64,000 nucleotides of DNA from contig MU008184.1 in assembly GCA_010909165.1 (NCBI GenBank), forward strand, positions 248,001-312,000, given 5' to 3'. Below are positions 57,641 through 64,000 of this stretch, one piece after another. The notes under the pieces were generated by a model. The model searched no databases and was not told where the DNA came from. It worked only from the letters and a program-made list of their open reading frames with translations. The position numbers were made by a program, and so were the translations under genes. Numbering within the stretch: the first letter of the stretch is position 1; every line of letters begins with the position of its first letter. This stretch comes from Anthoceros angustus. Taxonomy: Eukaryota; Streptophyta; Anthocerotopsida; Anthocerotales; Anthocerotaceae.

Positions 57641-58511
57641 TCCCCTCCTCACCTCCCTCACCCTCCCTCACCCCTCCTCCTCCTCCTCCCCTCCCTCACC
57701 CTCCCATAGGTTACCACATTTCGCGAATACTACATCGTCACTTCGCAGTTGCACTTCGTCTTGTCGTGGTTAGGTCTATCCAGGCGTCGCAGTTGGCATG
57801 GTTATAGCTATGGTTTGACGTAGACTTCGAAGATTTGGCTGAGGCTGTTCGATTAAGCCTACAACACCCTCCCATTGCGCGTGACTTGGATGTCGGTGTC
57901 CAGATAGTGCTTGACGCGAAAGAAACAAAGGAGGGAGGGCCGGCATCATCTGTTTGCGCCACTGTCGATGGACACGCTAGCGATGGTCGTGAAAGGCGAG
58001 AGGAAGAGGCGGGGCTGCAGCTGGCATGCTAGTGTGGAATTGCTCAACGGCGAAGATACCGGGGCCAAAACCGGAGGGGCGCGGCAAGCGATGTTGGCGT
58101 GTCATCGCCTGCGGGAGCAGGCGGGAGTGGATGCGGGAGGGTCCTTGGTGGGCCGGATGGAGGCATGGAGGTGCCTCGTGGGGGAGGGGACGTGCACGCA
58201 ACAGCCGTGGAAGGTGTTGCCGATGAGGAGGAGGGAGCGACAACAAATCCTCCTCATTCCATCCTCCTATCTCCAAGATGTGGGCAGCTAACGGTGGAGC
58301 TTGTGGGTGCAGGGGACGACCTGCCGGGCGCAGACGCGGAGTATGAAAGGGCCCTCCACAGGAGGCAGGCAGTGCACGAGTGCGGTGAATGAGGAGCGGT
58401 GGGCATGTGGAGGATGATGGTGCGTTGGGGATCTTGCACCGGATGGCGGGATGGAGAATCGGGCTCTTCTAGAAGAGCTTTTGTTTGATGGCCATGGGGA
58501 CTGTCGCACGA
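57641..58511 (+). mobile_element. Start of an unrecognised element-like coding region
   Basis: After a CCTCCTCACCTCCCTC-rich stretch, a plus-strand reading (DLAEAVRLSLQHPPIARDLD, about 57832-57895) and later VDGGGREAVG-type sequence suggest a coding element. The frame is repeatedly broken and no domain is recognised. An LTR-like sequence in the opposite orientation follows at 58512. Confidence 0.35.
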
Positions 58512-59290
58512 GGTAAGCACTTGAATTCATATAAGCACTTCCTCAACCAACAACCAAGCAAACAAATCTGTCTGCAGATATATAGGTGCAACCAATAACA
58601 ACGGGGAGGTAGCTCGCATGCGTGTGGCACAAACACACTCTCCCACGAGAACAACATGCAAATTCCTCACACATCGCTCTCAGTCAGCTTTGGCCTCCTC
58701 ACAACACCCTTGCATATCTAGAGGACAAGCTATGATCGCTTGTCCTCAATGGAAGGGTCTATATATACTAGACCCTAGCATCGGCATATTCCTAAGATAT
58801 CCTATTGGCATCGATATGCGGAAATATCCTAAGAATACACTATAATATGCAAGGAATATGCCAAGCATATTACTTGAGCTTATCCACTTAGCTATTGTAT
58901 TCTAAGAATACACTATAATATGCAAGGAATATGCAAGCATATTACTTGAGCTTATCCACTTAGCTATTGCTAACCATGTTTAATTAACACTAATCAATAC
59001 TTAATTAACATAAGCACCTTAGATTAATTATCACTAATTACTTACTTAAAGATAAGTAATTAGTTAATTAATGCTAATCAAACACTAAACCCAAGTGCAG
59101 AGATTAGTATCACACGGCATGACAGAAGAAAGACAGAGGTGTTCAGATTAATTACATAAGCTTAATTAACATAAGCATCTTAGATTAATTAATACTAATT
59201 ACTTACTTAAAGATAAGTAATTAGATTAATTAATGCTAATCAAACACTAAACTAAACCCAAGTGCAGAGATTAGTATCACACGGCATGAC
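58512..59290 (-). mobile_element. LTR-like sequence, minus orientation, with internal duplications
   Basis: On the minus strand it starts TGTCATGCCGTGTGATAC (59290) and shares the same block order with 37020-37500: AT-rich TTAATTAA blocks, TGCATATTATAGTGTATTCT, a TATA-like TATATATAGACCC, then GAGGAGGCCAAAGCTGACT. It ends with the segment also found at 48765-48858. The first ~120 bp are present twice (59290-59165 and 59118-59000), and a ~50-bp ATATGC block is also duplicated (58820-58870, 58905-58950). Its short inverted relation to 37.0 kb shows separate insertions of one family. Confidence 0.7.
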
Positions 59291-62200
59291 AGGACCTCCG
59301 AAGGAGTGAGGCGGAGGGTCGGTCAGAAGGCGACAAAGTCTTTGCGTTTGGGTGACATTGCTGAGGAGCATGAGGAGAGGAGGCCGCCTGCTCACGAGTC
59401 AAGAGGCACCGTCTGGACCCGGACTGCAGACGCCGTGGATGGTGGCGGGAGGGAGGCGGTGGGGAGTGGAAATGGTGAAGAAGAGGTGGAGGAGGACCTA
59501 CCAACAACATTGATGGGGAGATAGGGGGACAGGTAAAAGTTGGCGGTAAGCCACTTGACGACATTATTGCCGTGTTGTGCAGGCTGCATGGTCGTGGGGG
59601 GTTTTACATGGCTGTGAGCCGGCTGTGTGATGGAGGGTGGGTGGAGAATGAAGATGAGGAGGAAGAGCCCACCGACGAGGACGGACTAGTCCAGAAGGCC
59701 TTCCAGCAGCGCGTGTTGGAGCTAGTGTGCGCGAAGATGCAGTTAATGGTACCATGGTCGAGCCACGACGAGTCTTTGAGGGACAGATTGGTGAGGAAGG
59801 TAGAGTATGAGTTGCCTAGTATAGATCGCGAGGATATCGTGGCCAGGTTTGCAGGGGCTTCGCGGACAAGAAACCACAACGTTGGCAAGAAGGTGCGACA
59901 AGCTGCGATTATCTGGAGGGAGAAGGGGAAAGATGCGAAATGGCTGCACCCTCCGAACGTCAGCACCAAAGCATGGAGACGGCCGTCAGCAAGCGTGGTC
60001 ACGTTGCACAAGCACGGTGGTGTGTGGCCAACCCCACAACAATTAGCCGCAACTTCAGCCCGACTTGCAAAGCACGAGCATGGGACCAATCCATTTGGTC
60101 CCATGGGAGCAAAAGAGTTCGAGAGAAGGTATGTCCAACGGTGGGGAGGGAGCGCAACAGCACAAGAGTTGAAATGGGCTGCGAAACATGGATTGGAGAG
60201 CATGCCGAGCTACTGGAGTGGTATGGCGATAGATCGTGACATGAAGTGCGCCTGTGGGGCATGAAGACCGTGAACAGTAACTGATGTGTGTGCATGGCTG
60301 CAGGTCAGAAGGAGAAGGAAAGGTATGTGGTAGGTGAAGGGCACGAAAAGATGGAAGGAACAATATAGCATGTCCCGAGGGGGAAGGGGAAGAGAAGGTG
60401 GGAACGAGGAGGGCATCACACTCAGGTGATGCCGGAGGCAGTGGGGATGGTGTGGAAGGTGGAGGTGTGAGTGCGTTGCCACCCACAAGACGAATCACAA
60501 GATCAGCTCAAAAAGTGTGAGTTTGGTGGCAATGGCGGCAGGGATGAATTGAATGCATATCCTTTTGCCTAACGTAACTTAGTGCACGGTGAGTTTGCAG
60601 CCTATGGGGCCAGGAGTGCAGGGCCTGAGAGTGGAGGTTAGTGGCTCGAACGCCAGCGCACAAAGGGTGGACATGAGCGGGAGAAAGCAGGCGGAGGTGC
60701 TAGGCCAAAAGGTCGAGCAAAAGAGTTCGAGAGAAGGTGGAGGAGTCGAGATGAGTCAGAAGGCCGCCACGCGGTGGTATGTGCAAGTCCATGTCGGCAA
60801 TAAGCCCGGATTGATTTGTCTTTGTGGGCTGGTAGATTTTGATGCCGCCTATCTTCCAGCTGCAGCGTGGAGTAAACGGCAAATGAAACACACACCGGGC
60901 GAGCGCATCCAGGGGACAGCCAGAAATCCGCCATCGCAGGTAATGTGGTTGGTGGAGGGGAGTGTGACGAATAAAGAACTCTGACGCTTCAGAAAGGCCG
61001 AGGACGGGTGATGGTCACAACAGAGGAAGGGAGATCGGCCTTACGGCAGCTGCCACACCTGTAGAGCGGTCATTCCATATTTACGTAGCGTTTACATTGT
61101 CCTTCGATAAGTTTTAGTTGTGGAATGAACCCGAAAACTATGGCATATGTCTTGCAAGCCGCACATGTTCATAATGGCGAAAGTGTAGATCGCGAGGATA
61201 TCGTGGCTGTGTTTGTGGGGCTTCATGGACAAGAAACCACAACGTTGGCAAGAAGGTGCGACAAGCTGCGATAATCTGGAGGGAGAAGGGGAAAGATGCG
61301 AAATGGCTGCACCCTCCGAACGTCAGCACCAAAGCATGGAGACGGGCTGTGGAGCAAGCAGTGGTCACGTTGCAGAAGCACGGTGGTGTGTGGCCAACCC
61401 CACAACAAGCCGCACATGTTAAAGCACGAGCATGGGACCAATCCATTTGGTCCCATGGGAGCAAAAGAGTTCGAGAGAAGGTATGTTCAGCGGTGGGGAG
61501 GAGCACAAAGACAAGAGAGTTGAAATGGGCTGCAAACATGGATTGAGAGCATGCAGCATCGAGTGGTATGGCGATAGATCGGCCTTGGTTGAATGCGTGC
61601 GGGGACATGAAGGCCGTGAACAAGAATCGATGTGTGTGCATGGCTGCGGTCGAAGGAGAAGGAAAATAATGTGGTGAAGGGCACGAAAGATGGAAGGAAC
61701 CATAGCATGTCCCGAGGGGAAGGGAAGGGAAGGTGGAACGAGGAGGGCATCACACTCGTGTGATGTCGGAGGCGGTGGGGAAGGGAAGGTGGAGGTGTGA
61801 GTGCGTTGCCACCCACAAGACGAATCACAAGATCTGTCTCAAAAAGTGTGAGTTTGGTGGCAATGGCGGCAGGGATGAATTGAATGCAGGTCCTTTTGCC
61901 TAACGTAACTTAGTGCACGGTGATTATGCAGCCTATGGGGCCAGGAGTGCAAGGCCTGAGCGTGGAGGTTAGTGGCTCGAATGCCAGCGCACAAAGGGTG
62001 GACATGAGCGGGAGAAAACGGGCAGGAGCTGCTAGGCCAAAAGGGTCAGGCAAAAGACGACGGATGTTGAAGATGCAGGAGGAGTCGACTCGATGACGTC
62101 AAGAGTCGAGTGCCGCCGCCACGGTGGTGGTATGTGCAAGTCCATGTCGGCAATAAGCCCGGATTGAGTTAGCCGGACGCCGTAGATTTTGATGCAGTTC

Positions 62201-62545
62201 CTTTCTTGCGTGCAAAGCGGGAGCAAACGGCAAATGAAACACGCACCGGGCAAGCGGGGACATTACAACCGCCATCGCAGTAATGTGGTTGGTGGAGGGG
62301 AGTGCTTGGATGAAGAACTTCCACACGCTTCCAGGGCCGAGGACGGGTGATGGTCAGTCACGAACTGAGGAAGGGAGATCGGCCTTATAGCAGCTGCCAC
62401 ACCTGTAGAGCGGCATTCCATATTTCTGACGTAGCGTTTACAGTGTCCTTCGATAAGTTTAGCAAGTTGTGGAATGAACCTCGAAAACAATGGCATATGT
62501 GCTGCAAGCCGCACATGTTCGTATACGAAGCGAAAGTCTAGATTG
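59291..62545 (+). mobile_element. Unrecognised element ORF and its ~1.36-kb tandem duplication
   Basis: A 230-codon plus-strand frame (59572-60264) encodes an acidic segment, then AFQQRVLELVCAKMQLMVPW and IDREDIVARFAGASRTRNHN. It continues KKVRQAAIIWREKGKDAKWL and later WAAKHGLESMPSYWSG. A second frame (60589-60984) reads WYVQVHVGNKPGLICLCGLV and KRQMKHTPGERIQGTA. From about 59815 the sequence is duplicated in tandem: 59815-61180 and 61181-62541, offset about 1,345-1,360 bp. The junction is visible at 61180-61190, where the end of one copy (GCGAAAGTGTAG) meets ATCGCGAGGATATCG. The copy ends read VAFTVSFDKFSKLWNEP and CCKPHMFVYEAKV at 62430-62541. Domain identity is unknown. Confidence 0.65.
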
Positions 62546-62678
62546 GGAAAAACGCACAAAGGGGGACGTTTGAAGAAACGTAATGCGCATGTGCAGCATT
62601 TGGTGGTAAATGTGATGAGGTATATATTAATGTATGAGGTGTATACTTATAAATATACATGGTTAGATATCTATATGA

Positions 62679-62679
<1 letters not shown>

Positions 62680-62738
<59 letters not shown>
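62680..62738. repeat. (TA)n microsatellite
   Basis: About 28 uninterrupted TA dinucleotides. Flanking sequence is AT-rich, and the small ORFs on both strands are artefacts of the repeat. Confidence 0.95.
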
Positions 62739-62739
62739 G

Positions 62740-64000
62740 TGTTTCAATCATATATATAGGATTACACAGAACAAGTCGGCCTACCAACCGTATACATAGA
62801 TAGACATATAAATAATGTACAATCCTTCTATACATAAATAGGTAATAAACAAGTGTTTCAGCTGTGTATATGGGGCTTGAAAGCAAAACCAGGTGTGGAC
62901 ACAAGGGTGCATTGAAGAGGGAAGGTAGATTAATCATAAATGCATGGCTATGCAAGGGAGGTAAGATGGAAATAGGATGATACCCACAGGGAGAGAGATA
63001 GAGTTACTGATAACTGCTATGTAGGAAAAGCAAGAGGGGAAGAATAAAATACTGGTGGGAGAGGGGTGCTCATTGTCACAACCATGCTGGAACACAAAGA
63101 GGGAAACAATAAAGAAATGGGTGTCATACTGGAGCATTAACTAGGAGTGTGAGATGAAAGGAGAGACCAGGAGCATGCTGTTAAGATGGTAAGAGGAAGT
63201 GGAAAACAAAATCACAAACTTAACACCAAACCTTTCAACTTAATGATAAGCTCTTAATGGTGAGGTGTAAGGTCAGGAGACACTTGCATGTTGTTAAGAT
63301 GGTGAGAGAAGGTGGAGGAGGAAATCACAAACTTAACACCAAGCCAGCTAACTTTTTGGGTGTTCCACATGGAAAGTGTTACATGAAATTGTAACAAAGG
63401 ACTATAATATAAGCAAGTTTTCATTCTATATGTTTGAAATCATAAACAAGGCTAGCGAGAGGGAGGTTGTACTTAGGAGGTTGAGGTGATGAGAGAGAGA
63501 GCCAGGTTCATGTTAAGATGGTGACAGCATGAGAAGGGAATAGTGTCAATCTTAATTCCAAGCCTAAATAGCATGTTGCAATTTGGAAGTGTAACATAAA
63601 ATTGCAATAACGACTGTAACATAGGCTGCCTTTTCTAGTAGGGAATACTGCTAGGCCATCGGGTGTCCGATATAGGAATTAATGACATGGTCGCTAACAG
63701 AGTCTCTAATTGGGTCCGTGACAACCACATCCGCAACCGAGACCTCGTCCCACGCGGAAGGCGGGTGCGCAGTAGAGAGTTAGGGAGGTGGTACGGATGG
63801 GTCCGAGGCTGTAACCTTAGACCGTTGATGCTTCATAGAGCGACTCGTAAGTCTGTTTGATTCATTAGGCGGGTCGGGTTGTTCCCTCAGTATTTCTTGT
63901 AGTACAGGGCGCACCTAGCACATGGGCACGCTAGCGGATCACGACCGCTGGCCACGTCGGACAACGGACTCAGGCGCCTGTACGACCAATGCGGATAGCA
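62740..64000. other. Gene-free right end with a dispersed ~75-bp repeat
   Basis: No gene was recognised. A loosely conserved block containing TGTTAAGATGGTGAGAG and ATCACAAACTTAACACCAAG occurs near 63168-63230, 63283-63345 and, more diverged, 63508-63570. The last 300 bp carry a 65-codon open frame (63663-63860) with no recognisable features. Confidence 0.5.

Noticed and set aside
62538-62955. Tyr/Ile-repeat ORFs near 62.7 kb
   Set aside because: They are translations of the (TA)n microsatellite.

Overview
The window looks like nuclear DNA from a streptophyte (land-plant lineage) green organism. It carries spliced genes with canonical GT-AG introns of about 80-260 bp and plant-type proteins: digalactosyldiacylglycerol synthase DGD1, two DUF1218 membrane proteins, a PRA1 protein, an MSI1/RBBP4 WD40 protein, a HOP/STI1 co-chaperone and a TSC10-type 3-ketosphinganine reductase. 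The rest is dense in LTR retrotransposon debris. The remnants of a Ty3/Gypsy-type element with a DNMT3-like cytosine methyltransferase domain fit published reports of methyltransferase-carrying retrotransposons in charophyte algae. A charophyte host is therefore plausible, but the species cannot be fixed from this window.

Layout. 1-33 kb is the gene-bearing half. A CCA-adding enzyme/poly(A) polymerase family gene (minus strand, running off the left edge) is head-to-head with the 3-ketosphinganine reductase. Then come a single-exon PRA1 gene (minus), a transposon-rich gap (8.1-11.4 kb), MSI1 (11.7-13.6 kb), a non-LTR reverse-transcriptase fragment (14.3-15.4 kb) and a broken Ty1/copia element with an internal inversion (15.6-19.3 kb). 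A satellite block of two ~990-bp units follows (19.8-21.8 kb), then two tandem DUF1218 genes (23.0-25.8 kb), and finally DGD1 (minus) head-to-head with HOP (plus) at 26.3-33.2 kb. I followed these genes exon by exon, and the spliced lengths keep the reading frame throughout.

33-64 kb is essentially gene-free. It holds short tandem satellites (33.7-35.8 kb), an LTR-like sequence (37.0 kb), a lysine/glutamate/alanine/proline-coding repeat, and a decayed retrotransposon gag with a CCHC knuckle (38.7-40.1 kb). After these come GC-rich palindromic arrays and five shuffled, decayed copies of the methyltransferase segment that lead into a pre-reverse-transcriptase linker (42.0-48.6 kb). A second gag with two zinc knuckles follows (49.2-50.8 kb), then a coiled-coil ORF and two large tandem duplications of unrecognised element-like coding sequence (54.1-57.6 and 59.8-62.5 kb). 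No intact pol gene remains.

The most interesting system is the methyltransferase captured by a Gypsy-type retrotransposon. Its copies are mosaics of one another joined to GGCCGGCGCC-rich arrays, so either real element recombination or repeat misassembly has to be excluded.
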